DNA from: Ulva prolifera
Lineage: Eukaryota > Chlorophyta > Ulvophyceae > Ulvales > Ulvaceae
Length of the DNA stretch: 64,000 bases
Direction: 5' to 3'
Assembly: GCA_023078555.1 (NCBI GenBank)
Contig: CM041200.1
Location: 1,302,001-1,366,000, forward strand
Program-made: the position numbers and the translations under genes
Part shown: positions 40,951-53,092 of the stretch, piece by piece
Layout: each line of letters begins with the position of its first letter
Numbering within the stretch: the first letter of the stretch is position 1
Notes under the pieces: model-generated
What the model was told of the DNA's origin: nothing
Seen by the model: the letters and a program-made list of their open reading frames with translations, nothing else
The model's database searches: none

Positions 40951-43900
40951 TTGAACGTACAACATTTACATCTGTTCCTAGAATCAGGTCATGAAGCAAA
41001 CAGGATCTTGGTGTGCAGCTGTACACAAGCACCGGTGATGCATCCGGGAGTGAGGTGTGCAATAGCTGGCGAAGGGCCGGCTTCGAAAGTGCTTCTGACG
41101 TCCCATGCGCGTGCATTTCGCACCACCCAGCCGTGATTTCGAGGCTGCTGCCTGTCAGCTTTCGAGGAGCCCTTCCTGCGTCAGCAGTTGTACTCCGCAT
41201 GCCTATCACCCTGCCCCTATCTGGCAAAACGGATTCTGGCATTGGAGCTGGGGCTAGTCGACTGCTGATTGACCCGAGCTGCTTGGTGCTCAGCTCAGAA
41301 GGGTATAGCAATCCAGACGGCCTGCAGGAGCCTCTGTATGGAGTCCCCTGCCTGCTGCACAACGATGGTGCTGTGGGAACTGTCCTGGTGAGCAGCCTCA
41401 CCTGCGGGCACGATGTCTACATGCAAGATGACGACATCCCTGAGGTCTGAACCCATCTGCACCATGTCACACTCGACCTGCTTTTAGTCCAACTACATGA
41501 CCTGGTGCTGTGCAGGACATTCAGCAGCGCATACGAGTGCTCTGGCGACATCCTCATCGCTGCATCACGCCACCAATTGGCCTGTCTGCTTGCCAGACAT
41601 CCTCCGGCCTGAATTGCATGCTGTTTGTGGAGCAGCTGCGCTCTACCTCGTCGCTGCAGTCGATGATCCTCTCGCAGATGCAGGCGCCCCGCAGCACACT
41701 GTACTCCACAAAGCAAGCCCTCGTCTGGCTCGTACAGGTCCGCATGCCCCCCTTTCCTTCACCTGTGCGCATGGCATAGCGGCGCCGTGCCGGTGTGTCA
41801 CGGACTCTCTGCTGTGTTGGCGTGACAAGCATCGCATCGTGCAGCTGGCATCAGCGCTGGCGCACCTGCACGCGCTCGAGCCGGAGATGCCGCACGGGCG
41901 TCTCAGCGCGAGCGCCATCGCTGTCACGTCCGCGGCCGACATCTCGCTTGGCCGATGCGTCACCACGACTGCGGCGTCGTGCGACAGCAGCCCGAGCTCC
42001 AAGCGCCTGCACGTCATGAGCTCCACCCTGCTGCCGCCACTGGAGCCTGTCAGGGAGGCGCTCGTGCCACAGGCGTTCCGGCCGCAGCGCTCCAACTCGC
42101 TGGAGTGGCACTCCTTCAGGAGCGTGCCGATGCGCCGCACCAGCACCGGCATCTCGGCGGCTTTCTCGCCGTCGCCAGAGATGAGCCTGCCCGGGCAGCG
42201 GCTCAGCCTGTCAGAGGCATCCGAGCTGTCAGGCGGCTCGCAGGGCGATGGACAGGGCACAGACCAGACCCAGCACAGCGCTCCGGGGGTGCAGCCATTG
42301 GGGTCCACGACCTGCGAGGGGGCGTGGGACCCGTCTGTCAGCACATCGCTGCACCAGCTCAGCCTCACGGATACAGGTCGGGATGGCGGGAAGCCGGGGG
42401 TCTCACGAGCCCGGGTGGCAGGTGTGGGCACCGTGTTCAAGGTGACCCTGCCGTCAGGGGGCACCTCCCGCTCTAGCCGCTCTTCTCTGCATGATGCCGC
42501 CGAGGCTGCCGTGTGGGCACGCACAGGTGTGCCAGCATGCCCATGTGCATTGTCAATCTCGATGCCAGTGTCATTTCAGGTGGTGCCTGCGTCATCAGCT
42601 GTACAGCCCCTCGAGATGTGCAGAATCCCGAACAGAGACAAAGCAGCATGGTGGCGCGATGTTCGCGCATGCCAAGCTCGGCGGCGGATCACAGAGTCGC
42701 AGCGCGCCGCTCCTGAAGCACGGGACGCTCAGCTCGGTGATGGGTGCCAGTCCCGAACCAGATAGCATGATGCCGTCGTCAGTGTCAGAGCCTGCAGGGA
42801 TCCTCGATGCCGCCGACACAGTGCATGTGCTGCTGCAGAGCCCAATGATGTGGGACCCTGGCAGCCACCCGGGGGCTGCCCCACTACCCCAATCAGTATG
42901 TCGCCGCACAGATGCCTCGCTGTCTGTCTCGCATGTGGCCTCCGGCACAGGCCCGGGCAGCTCATCATTCACCAGAGTCGTCCCACGGCAGCCCGCGGAG
43001 CCCTCCCTAGTGCTTCCGTTCCGGGACGTGCAGCGTGCATCAGAAGACGGGGGATCCGCGGCGTGCCGTAGCCCCGGAGGCAGCAACCCGGCGAAGCGTA
43101 CGCGCAGCGGGCTGTCGCAGCGGTTGCCGAGCCTGGTCGAGCTGCCGGGGGCGGAGGCACGCTGTGCGCTGCAGGATGCGGACGTGGAGCTGGACTGCGC
43201 ATCCGCACGCGACAGCCTCGACGGCACGATCCAGGCGCACACGTCCACGTCGCTGCCTGGCCGGGGCGTGCTCCCGGTGGCCGACTGCGCCACTGTGAGG
43301 CCCGTACCCGGCGGGCTTTCACGCTTTCAGTCGTCGTCTCCAGGCAGCGAACGCGGTCTTCAGGATGCATGCGAGGCGGAGGCCGGCGGAGAGGCAGTTC
43401 GGAAGCCGGGGCTCATGATTTCCACGGCGCTGGCGCGGCTGCAGTACGCTGCTCCAGCACTGGCGCGAGTGCGGTCCACGGTGCTGTTTGCGGCCTCCGG
43501 GCAGCCCACAGCTGCCGTGCAGCAGCATCACGGCGATGTGGGCGTGGAGATCGCGAGTGCGCGTGGGTGCACAGCCGAGGAGCAGAAGCAGCGGGGCAGC
43601 CTGTCTGTGATGCAGCTGCTGCAGACGTCTAAGGATAATGACCGCGAGCGCTGGCGGGCGCGCCTGCTGAGCCGCAAGGCCTCGTGCTCCGCGCTGCTGC
43701 TGCGCAGCAGCGACAGCGCAGTGGCCACTCACATCGGTACGGCCTCCCTGTGTGCTGTGGACGTGTGGTGTGTTGCCGGCGGCGGTGTGCCGTGGTGCCC
43801 TATATGATGCTCAACTGACCGCCGTGGCTGCAGGCCGCTGGCACGACGACCTGCCATACTTGGCCCCAGAGGTGCTAGAAGGGGGAGAGCCGAGCCCTGC

Positions 43901-44269
43901 AGCAGACTGCTATGCTTTCGGAGTAATCATGTATGAGGTCATCAAGCGGGAGCTTGTGGCGGCGGACATTGCAATGCAGGCAGACCTGAATGATCTCACT
44001 GATGAGGCTGCGCTGAGGTGGCACGTGGCGCGTATTGTGGATGGTGAAAGGTGTTCTGCCCAGCTGGCTCCTTCTCTGCACCGTGATGAGCCCTCTCCAT
44101 TTATATGTGCTGACAGTGAGTATGCTGCAGGCCGCGTGTGCCGGTTTCATGGCCGGCAGAGATAAAGGAGGTCATTCAGCTCTGCTGGCAGGACAATCCA
44201 TTTGACCGGCCAACGCTGGCCAGTGTGCACGCGAGCCTTGTACACTACCAATCAAACCACCCACAATAG
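40951..44269 (+). CDS. TKL-type protein kinase, probably inactive, with very long insertion
   Basis: Kinase-fold protein; 5' end unresolved. The N-lobe part ends at 41444 (DDDIPE) and joins 41516-41737 (IQQRIRVLWRHPHRCI, helix C to strand 4 pattern). The next exon, at 41845, gives LASALAHLHALEPEMPHGRL, where the HRD motif should be; it reads HGR, so the catalytic Asp is missing. A disordered Ser/Pro/Gln-rich insertion of several hundred residues then runs to about 43650. Fold signals return at about 43680 (SALLLRSSDSAVATHIG, in place of the DFG region), then YLAPEVLEGG, AADCYAFGVIMYEVI, and IKEVIQLCWQDNPFDRPTLA before TAG at 44267. The last is the usual TKL C-lobe end. The frame change near 42500-42700 needs an intron I did not fix. 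No Gly-rich loop or catalytic Lys was recognised. Confidence 0.7.
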
Positions 44270-46309
44270 TGGGTGCTGATGAGTTCACCACACATTTTTA
44301 CAAGATGGCAGAATACATTGCTGATGCAGAGTTTTGCACTAGCCAGGCCTGTAGTGGCTGGGATGGTTGGTAGTTGAAGACGATGAGCCGCACGCTTGAG
44401 CGATCTTTCCAGCAGCGAGTTGCTGAGTTCAGTTGCATGTTAACATGCGTATGCCCTGCGTGCGACGGTTCAGCCATCATATGGTGATGGTCCCCCGCAG
44501 GGCTGTTTGTTGGCCTGCACAGAAGGCTGTGTGCGCCCAGACGACTTTGCGAAATCGTTGATTTACATGTGCTCCGCCAGAATGGTGCAGGCAGTTACGA
44601 CCAGTTGTGGGCAGCATGGTGAATCGCGGTTCTGGGGTCAAGAGAAGGGGGTGCGTAGGTAATCCAGGCGCTTTCGTAAGGCGCTCCTGCAGAAGCCATT
44701 CTCTTCCGTGTGCTTCTTGATACCATGCTGCCTAGAACGCGAGCGCAAGTTATGTACTAGGAGCCAAGTCATGTGGATAGTTGAAGTCCCTGTTCGGGGA
44801 CAGATTTTAAGCGAGTCAATGCCAGTCCAGTGCATTTCACCTTGGAAACAGGGGCCTGTCTAATTGCAACACACTAAACGGTGTCAGAACCCGCTCGCCT
44901 TTGAGGGACTTCAGGTCACAGCCCACTTGACCATGCTTCATGTGAACTGCGCTGCAATGTGCACATGGCCAGTGCACTTCAGCATTTCCAAGTCAGCATT
45001 GCTGATCGGGCCTGCGAAAGCACTTGCATGCATGCACGTTAGCCACCAATGTAGTGATCCGACCTGCCTCTGCATGCCGTCACGTGCAGCATACATGCTT
45101 TCATGTCTACTGCATTACGATCACAAGAGCATAAGCATGTACTTAACAATCATGAGATGGCTGCACCCACCTTCTCATGGGTATTCTCCAAATTGAAGAG
45201 GCCAATCATAGTTTTCAGGTAGTGAGGCTCATTTCCTGCTCAAACGTCAGCAGGATCCTCGTGTGCATTCTCCTCAAGCATAGGCTGTGGTGCAAGCTTT
45301 GCTGCAAGCGAAGCACACTCGAATTGCACATCTGTGACAAGCATGCTACACTACACAAGTGAATCCTTGACAGGGCTGCTAGATGGGTGCAACCAAGCAA
45401 CAGCATCCATCCATATGTGCCCCATCAGAGACCATGCAAGGCGTAGTGCCTCACATGCGCAACGGACTGGTGTGCGCGCTACGGGCTTGCCAGGTTGTTG
45501 TGCTGCGAGGCTGTCAGGAAAGGGCCAGCGGAAAGGTCGAACGCAGTCCATGGTGGGCAGTGCTCAGCAAGCGGATGCTGCATCACGTGTGGCGGGGCTG
45601 CTGAAGACTATGAGCGCGCAGCAAGCAATGCTACCGCAGCAAGGAGCAGGCATAGCTTCCGCACCCGCTGCCACCTGTGCAAACTGTGAGCATTCCAGGT
45701 ATACCGTGAGGTCGCATGCTATGCGAGGCGCTTCCGACACATCCCGCGGGCACGATGTGCATGATGAAAAAACCTCCATGATTGTCAAGGCGGTCAAAAC
45801 CATGAGTCCCTGCAAAAGTGTTTCTGATTGCCCTGGGGTCATAATATGCTGGACGTTTGCCCGCAGGAGACAGACCGGGGCAGTTCTAGTGGTTGCGTGG
45901 TGCTTACCCATTGCCGCAGACGCAGTGCTTTTTTGGTCTAGTGCGAGTCATGCGCTCGCTGCCGTTGAGCGCGTTACCGCCGGTGCTGTCAATTCCTTGT
46001 TGCAAGGGGTAAGCCCTCAGCCTAACGTCCGTTTACTCCGGGTGTTGAGATCGGGAAACCATTCCGCGGTTGCAGCAACATTTTTCTTGGACAACTCAGT
46101 CTCCTGGTTGCTGAGAGATCAGTTCGACCCTTAGAAATTCAATCTCCTTGAAGGCAAGTTTACGCAATCGGGCAGTCTGTATACAATAGTTCTGATTGTT
46201 CAAGCTCACCTTTTCTATAACCTGATTCTCAAACACTTAGGCGGGGGTTGGGATTTCTGTTCTGGAAGCACGGTGTAAGGTGTAAAGTGAAGTGCGACAG
46301 ACTTGGGGT
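44270..46309. other. Intergenic region upstream of SINE copy 2
   Basis: No supported gene. An open frame at 45334-46134 includes a stretch with flanking AG and GT (about 45545-45699, rich in A, Q and S) that could be an exon of an unknown or upstream kinase transcript, but nothing links it to a product. Confidence 0.4.
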
Positions 46310-46560
46310 TTCTTAGCGATATCCTAAATAGGTCATTGACAACTCTGAAGATCCAGCACCACATGCTGAAGGGGCAGTCCGCCTGGAAACCACCCTCAGA
46401 CAACTGTACGCAACTCACAGGACCACCTCCTGTGCTAAGCGCAGTGGTCGCGCATGGCTGTTTCCATTCTCCAAATCGCAGGCAGAATCGAACCCATGAT
46501 GCCGCGAAGAAGGGGCTTTCATACCGGGCTCAATGGTGCACCAATCCACCTAGCACTGGC
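46310..46560 (-). mobile_element. tRNA-derived SINE copy 2 (diverged)
   Basis: Reverse-complement relative of the copy at 26975. The B-box complement GAATCGAACCCA lies near 46483-46494, and the shared body (CCGCCTGGAAACCACCCTCA complement block) near 46379-46400. The A-box side is more diverged than in the other two copies, suggesting an older insertion. Confidence 0.65.
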
Positions 46561-47581
46561 CTAGACGATTTTGGCAGGGCCTCTATGCTGCAGCGCCATG
46601 ATCTCTATCTGCCTTGTGGCCTGAAAAAGACGCAGACTATTAGTACGCTGCTTTCAGGCGGGCCCCAAATTATGCCAACATACACACTTGCATTTGTTGG
46701 GGTTTCGTGCCCGCTCCATTGGAATGGTAGGGCGATGGGTTTATCATTCCACTGAAGACAGGCTTTAAGCAGGCTCCAGGCAGGGGCAAGGGGGGGGGAG
46801 GGGGCTATGGTGCATCGCTAGGCGTAAGGTGATTTATACTGCTGAAGTTTGCTGATGCAGGGTTGCGGACTGACTTCCGCTGTATAATTCCTCGCGACGT
46901 CACAGTCCATGCATGCGGTGCACCTGCGCTGCACATCTGTGTCAGGGATCGAGTTGGTGCACAGCCTGGATGTTGCAAACACTTTGCGCTGGCTTCAGAT
47001 TGTAAAGCACAGAAACAGCACACAGTGAAGGAGAGTCTTACGGTGGCAGCAACGTGGTTCCCGGTGGGCATGTGGCGGGACAAGATAGTGGGTCTGCAGG
47101 CGGACAGGTCACCCTTGTACATCACATTATATCTGCGAGCTACTACACTGATCCTCGTTGTTGAGCCAATTCTGCTTCAACGCTGTAGTTGCTGGCGCGT
47201 TCATCAGGCTTCGTCAAGCCAAACACAGTTGTTTCTAAAATCAAGTTGCCGACATTGCCGCTCGACTGTTGTATTCGGTTCATAATAACTGCATTCCTTG
47301 TCCTGCGATCGTCTGCAAGCTTCGACATCATGATGAACGGAGACCGCTCAAACAGCCACCGCAATGTTGCAAGGCTTGTGTTCAGGCACGCTGCCCGCGA
47401 TGCCTACATTGCTCCAGCAACGTCGGGGCACTGGACTAGTTCGCAAGGACATGTGTTGTGTTTGATTGACTCCGCATGCTCACCATCGGGAGGTCCGGAT
47501 ACAACAGGAGCGTTGTGCAGGCAGCAGGAGGCTCGCACAATTTTTGTAGGGCCAGCAGCACCACAGGCAGTCAAGGATGCT
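46561..47581. other. Spacer upstream of Aurora-like kinase
   Basis: About 1 kb with no recognised gene. A purine run of G residues lies near 46786-46803. Further 5' exons of the kinase may lie here, since the readable kinase frame is open well upstream of its first conserved block. Confidence 0.4.
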
Positions 47582-48997
47582 ATGGTCTCACAAAAGTGGG
47601 CCAAGACATCTTTTGATGTGCGAGCACTCATCGGGAAGACACAGGTCGTCTGGGTGTACGATGCTGTGTGCAAGCACAGCCGCATACAATGTGCCCTCAA
47701 ATGTTATCGCAAAGAGTCACAGAGCCAGATCAACTACCAGTATGATACCCACTGAGGGCTTAGGCGTTCTGTCATCTTGGTGTTCGTATGCTCGAGCTCT
47801 ACTTGTCTTGCAGACAGATTGAAAGGGAAATGAATGTTCAAGCATTGCTGGATCACCCCAGTATCCTGAAAGTGTATGGTGCTTTCGAAGACGAGTCCTT
47901 TATTTACATGGTTCAGCAGCTGGCGCTCAACGGGGACGTTTACAAGACGTACTTATCCCAGCGCAAGCAATTGAACGAACATGACCTGGTCGCCAAGATA
48001 ATTGCCCCACTACTTCGCGCCGTGGAGCATGCTCACTCACGGGGCGTCATCCATCGCGATATCAAGCCTGAAAATATTTTCCTTTCTGAAGGAGACCAGG
48101 TTCTCTTGGGTGACTGGGGACTCAGCATCGACAACGTACAGGAGAGGCCCGTCTCAAGGGTCGGGACTTTGGATTATATGGCACCAGAAGTACTGAGAGC
48201 GCCTTCGATTCAACCTGGCGTGAACTTCAGACAGAATGGATGCATGGACCAGGATGGCAGTTATGAGTACTCGGTGTGCATCAGGATTGCTGTCAACATC
48301 ATTTCCCAAGTCGACATGACGCAAACATGGACGATGGCATCCTTGGACCCATCTGGTGGATCTAGCAGCGGTCCACAAACACAGCATGTTGCAGGTGGAT
48401 GTATATGCTGTTGGTGCAATTGCGTATGAATTTATCCATGGACGACCACCCTTTTATCGGAGGGACAGGGCTGAAAAGAAAGCCCTGATTCTCAAGGGAA
48501 ACCTGAATTTTGGGCCAGGTGCATCAAGTATGGCGCAGGTATGTGTAATATACCCATCGCCAAACCAATGCCGCCTCAGCTGTTTACATGGACTGTCCCG
48601 AGCTGCTTCGCGTTGCATGTAGCAATTCATTGGGAAGGCTATGCACTCCCAGCCAGAACTGCGAGGCACGGCTTCGGAGCTGCTGCAGCATCCATGGATT
48701 CTACAATGCTGCGGTGGAGTGGCCATTCAGTCGCCTGTCATGCAACACAGTAAGGTATCCGGCTGCAAACGAACGCCGACTTTGCAAAAAATGGAATCCG
48801 GGAGTCAAGGCTTGTCACAGTACAAGCAAGCAAGCCATCAGAGTTTGGCACCAGAAGTCACAAGCTGGGACGGCCGCCAAAATCAGCATGCCATGCCAAG
48901 GTCTTGCCACAACGCAAAGCTGCCAATACGAGATGCATTGTTACACAGCATACCTTCCTGGGGGGAGGGTGGTGGATCAAATCAGGTGCTGAAATAG
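47582..48997 (+). CDS. Aurora-like serine/threonine kinase
   Basis: Exons 47814-48219, 48395-48538 and 48623-48997 follow a first exon ending at 47739, all GT-AG and in frame. The first exon has FDVRALIGKTQVVWVYDAV and ALKCY, so the Gly-rich loop is degenerate but the ATP-binding Lys is kept. Then come REMNVQALLDHPSILKVYG (helix C Glu), HSRGVIHRDIKPENIFL (intact HRD and Asn), GDWGLSI (DWG in place of DFG), GTLDYMAPEVL, DVYAVGAIAYEFIHGRPPF and LLQHPWI. The GTLDYMAPE and PWI blocks fit Aurora-type kinases best; Chlamydomonas has a flagellar Aurora-like kinase, but orthology is not shown. A basic Ser/Gln-rich tail ends at 48997. The ATG at 47582 is the nearest in-frame start; a longer N-terminus is possible. 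Confidence 0.75.
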
Positions 48998-49281
48998 GTT
49001 GACCCCATTGTGATGTTGCAAATTGTTGAAACTTTCTTGCCACAAACGTTATGGATGCAGGCATCACACAATGGCCATATTACACCTGGACGGCACTTGG
49101 CCAAGACGTCTTGACAAGCTACTAAAACTTATCCTCTGCAGCTCTGTTTTCAGTATAGTACGGCCATGAGGGGTACTTCAGACTGTTACAGGTTCTTAAC
49201 AACAAGTATAGTGGAACACAGAGTCATGACAATATCTGACACCACATGAGCACAGTGCTCTGATGCGCTTGCCTCGAGTAT
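48998..49281. other. Convergent intergenic gap
   Basis: Short gap between the kinase stop (+) and the SR protein stop (-). Nothing else seen. Confidence 0.5.
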
Positions 49282-50921
49282 CTAGTGAGACCTGCAAATT
49301 TGAAGCCTTGAGCACGAGCGTAAGCAGCACTTGACTTCATTGCAAGAGCATTGCAATCACACGTACCTAGATCTGCTACGACGGCGTGTGTCACGTTCTG
49401 GCGCACGTTCGGGGTCCACACGGACAGTGCAGCTGCCCCGCATGTTTCGCATCTCAGAGCCATCAACGAGCTTCACAGCATCTTCCGCGTCCTCCTGCGA
49501 TGCGAACATCGCACTGCCATAGCCACGTCGGTCCACCTGAAAACCATGCCTGTCTCATGGACAACCACAGCTGAACAGTTAGCATGCCTGTAATACCAAA
49601 TCCTCGTGTCCCCTGAACGTGAAGTGGGTCACAAATGGGTCACAAGTGCATGGCTGATTTGCAAGCATTTGACAGGTGCTCTTCTGCCATACCTGACCGC
49701 CAGATGCCAGTGAGTCAGGCCACAGCAGCCATTCAATGAGGATCAGCCAGACATCACGCGTTTAGGCCACCTTGGACACAACAAGAGCCTAAGCGAGCAA
49801 GCCAAGAGCACAAGATGAAAATGATCCAGACTCCTGCCGGACCAGCCTCGACATAGCTTCTCGAACACGCCCAAGCAAGCACCAGCTGCGCCAAGCCGCG
49901 TATCCGAAAACATGTCGCTCATGTCAGAACTTTCATTTGCCACCCCGCCAGCAACTCTCCAAAGCCACCCATTCGCAGACTGAGGGAGCACATGAACAGG
50001 GCTGCATACAACGAACACAGGGGTCTGTAACAGTATCGACACTGGAGTTTCCACTTGGTGTGCATGATGGCAGTTCAAAGCAGCCTCTGGTAACCAAAAT
50101 CAACTGATGCAGCCACGACGGCAGAACAGCTGAGCCCGAAAGTGAAGCTCGTGTACAAGTGATACATCTGATTCCATCTGGCAGAATGGCGGAAACGTAC
50201 ATCGGCATGGGTTACTTCCAACTTGAAGGATCGGAAGTGATCCTTCAGGTCTTGCCAGCTCATGCTGGGCTCCAAGCCGCTGACCTGCACGCCCCAATCT
50301 GTTTTGCGGCTAGGTCCGAAAGGCGAGGGCCCAAGATTGCGCCTGCGATCGTCTCCCCCGCGATCATCATAGCGCCGTCCACGACTGTCATCATCGAATC
50401 GGTCCCGACCGCGGTGGTCGTCAAATCTGTCCCGGCCCCCGCGAGCTACTTCGACCTACATGGTCATCGAGGCGAGATGGATGCCTGATACAACGCACAA
50501 ACACGAGCAGCCTTGCCAGCTCAACTATGACGCAGAAGGCATGCCATGCACAGCCGTTTCCAAGGCCAATCATCACGACATAGAGTGGCGTCGCTGTCAG
50601 CGAGTCCACGCACCCGCATTCTTGATCCACCCATATCCGCTCCGTCCTCTTTGCGGACCGACTCTTCGGCATCGCGGGGATCCTCATACTCCAAGAATGC
50701 AAATCTTGTAGTACCTTCCCTGAAACATAGGGAGCACACTGTTTGAACGTCCGGGATGTAAAACGCAATAGCGTCGATTGGCACAGCGAAACTGTAGTCC
50801 ATAACGCTTACCTGCCCCCTTTTATGTCAATCGACGTGATTGTGCCGTAGCGACCGAATATGTCATCTAATTCGCGCTCGCGAACGTCAACGGGAAGATT
50901 TCCAACATAAACACGGCTCAT
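49282..50921 (-). CDS. SRSF1/SF2-like SR splicing factor with very short RS tail
   Basis: Nuclear pre-mRNA splicing regulator. Five exons (50921-50812, 50719-50614, 50455-50201, 49536-49367, 49291-49282) give 216 residues in frame. RRM1 begins MSRVYVGNLPVDVRERELDD with RNP2 VYVGNL and RNP1-like TRFAFLEYEDPRDAE. A linker rich in R, D and G follows. The second RRM is a pseudo-RRM carrying the invariant SWQDLKDH signature of SRSF1 and relatives. The last coding exons end RRRSRSRSH and a TAG at 49284-49282, so only about three RS units are present, against tens in plant or animal SRSF1. The final exon has only three whole codons, so alternative 3' exons with a longer RS domain cannot be excluded. 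Confidence 0.93.
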
Positions 50922-51955
50922 CCTTCGAGACCTGCATGCGAACACAAGATGTCTTCGTAAGATGTTGAAGAACGCGACGTGAAAATGAGAGCTCCCCTAT
51001 GATGCGATAGCGCATGTTGGCGGCAAGCGCGTCAGCCGGAAAATCACATGTGTTTCCAATGGTTGAGAGCAAACCTTCAAAATTTCCTATTAAGTGCAAA
51101 TGTAATTCACTGCCAGGTGCGCTTGCTCTGGCTAATATGTCTACCACCGACCGTCGGAATCTGAAAGTGCACTGCTGAGCACAGCTGTTTAATTGGTTGC
51201 CGGAACCAACAACAAGAACAACCACTCCTGCGTATCCCATTTCAGGTGTTCTTCGACCGTCTCCCTGGAACGTCCGCCGTCCATGGGCGTGTGGATTGAG
51301 CACCCCGCGCCGGTTCGGCACCTGCTCTACGTCATCATGCATGCTCATCGAATGCATACAAGTCGCATTGTGGTCATGACTCTCTCTAACCTTGATCAAT
51401 ATCAGCATACGTGACAAAGAACCAGAATTTGCCTACTGTACCATTGTCACATCGATCGCTGTGGGTGGAGTCCGGCGAAGGCGCGTGTCAGCGGTGTAGC
51501 AGCATCGCACTGCAACCGCAGATGTGATGACAACACATACACTCCTGATGTGAACACTCTCACTGTGGCTAGCCAGCAGCTCCATGCATGATTGTGCAGC
51601 AATCCGACACTGTATAGTGAGCAGGTGCCGCAAGCCGTGCTTGGTGACGACGCTGCATCTTCCCCCACGACGGTATCGCACAAATCACCCCATACCTCTG
51701 GCACATCGCAGCGTTACGCAGGAGCAGGATGCGCCCACAGCCGAACTAAGCAATGTAGACCCTGCTTGCCGTGGTGAAAAAACAGGATTTACAAGCATGT
51801 CAGCGGACTTGGCAATGATCGGAAAGGCGTGCTTCATCTTCTCCCTGATTGACATACCTTCGCAGATGCATGCATTCTACAAAAGGAAGACGATGCTTCA
51901 CGTATGGCTGTAGCGGAACTCGCCAGATTTCAGATCACACAGGCTTGCTGTGCAG
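50922..51955. other. Divergent spacer between SR factor and cystinosin
   Basis: About 1 kb between the ATG of the SR protein and the first clear cystinosin exon. It must hold both promoters and the 5' exon(s) of cystinosin (signal peptide and lumenal part), which I could not identify. Confidence 0.45.
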
Positions 51956-53092
51956 GTTGCTGTGCCTCTGCTCATCTGTGGATTGCTGGCGGCATGCGTG
52001 TTCCAATCACATAGGCTACCAGAGCCCTGGAACTACACATCTGACGCAATGGGCTTCACATATACAGCTGCATGGTCTATTTCGTTCTATCCGCAGCTGT
52101 TACTGAACTTCAAGAGGAGGTGTGCTGTGTTGCAGCTCCATGTGTATGGGGGTAGTAGCCACGTCCTGTCATGTTTCGTTGCGCCAGTGTTCCTGGGTGC
52201 CTCAAGTGAGAAGTGGGAGCGCATTACTGCATATGCTGCCACCTGATTGGTACGGAAGGGAACAGAAGTACATCAGATTTCGTGACATGCTTTACCTGTG
52301 CAGAAGCGTGATCGGATTATCAATCGACTTCCAAATCTTAAATCTTCTGGGATTCTTCTGTTACGCAGCGTATAATGTTGCATTGTTCTTTAGTCCTGCC
52401 GTGCAGCATCAATACCATGAAGCCTTCGGAAAAAATATTCCCGTCGGCTTGGAAGATGTTCTCTTCTCAGTGCATGCGTTCATCATCACGGCTTTAACGC
52501 TCATACAGTGTGCTTTGTATGAGCGTGGTGAGCAAAAGTTTGATACCCTGAATGGGAGACTTTCGGTTGGTGTTGCTGTCACAGCCGCTGCGGCGTTCGG
52601 TGCTGTGGCCATTTCACAGAGCCGAGAGGAACCCTTTCCCCATGTGACATGGATCAACCTGCTGCTGGCCCTCAGCGCTGTCAAATTATTCATAAGCCTG
52701 ATTAAATATATTCCCCAAGTACGCTCCCTTGCTATCTGCGCCAGCATTGAATGCGCTTTATGTGCGTGCAAGGCAACCGGCTTTGATCTATGCAGGTCAT
52801 CTTGAATGCAACACGTAGGAGCACTGAAGGGTGGTCAATTCTGAATGTACTCTTGGACTGGCTCGGGGGCGTCCTGTCAGTTGCACAAATTGTCATGCAA
52901 TGTGTGGTCTTGGACGATTGGAGACAAATTGCAGGTAATCCTGTGAAATTCGGGTTGGGTTTTGTGTCGTTGAGCTTTGATGTCGTGTTCATGGTGCAGC
53001 ACTACATCCTGTATGCTGGCTCCTGTGAAGCGTCCAGTGCGCCTGATGCTATCAATCTATTGAATCAGGGCAACGAAAGTACTGAAGCGTAG
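51956..53092 (+). CDS. CTNS: Cystinosin, lysosomal/vacuolar cystine-proton symporter (5' end missing)
   Basis: Seven-helix PQ-loop transporter exporting cystine from the lysosome or vacuole. Exons 51956-52119, 52304-52718 and 52795/52796-53092 join in phase. Motifs appear in family order: WSISFYPQLLLNFKRR (first PQ loop), SVIGLSIDFQILNLLGFFCY, DVLFSVHAFIITALTLIQC with CALYERG, LIKYIPQ (second PQ loop), RRSTEGWSILNVLLDWLGG, and GLGFVSLSFDVVFMVQHYILY. The soluble tail is short and ends at 53092. The lumenal N-terminal region and ATG lie in an exon upstream that was not found, so the listed span is partial. Confidence 0.93.

Noticed and set aside
41643-42524. 293-codon minus-strand frame
   Set aside because: Shadow of the GC-rich coding strand of the kinase-fold gene; no features of its own.
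45334-46134. 266-codon plus-strand frame
   Set aside because: No recognisable family, mixed composition, and it leads into no conserved product. Only a possible small exon inside it was noted.
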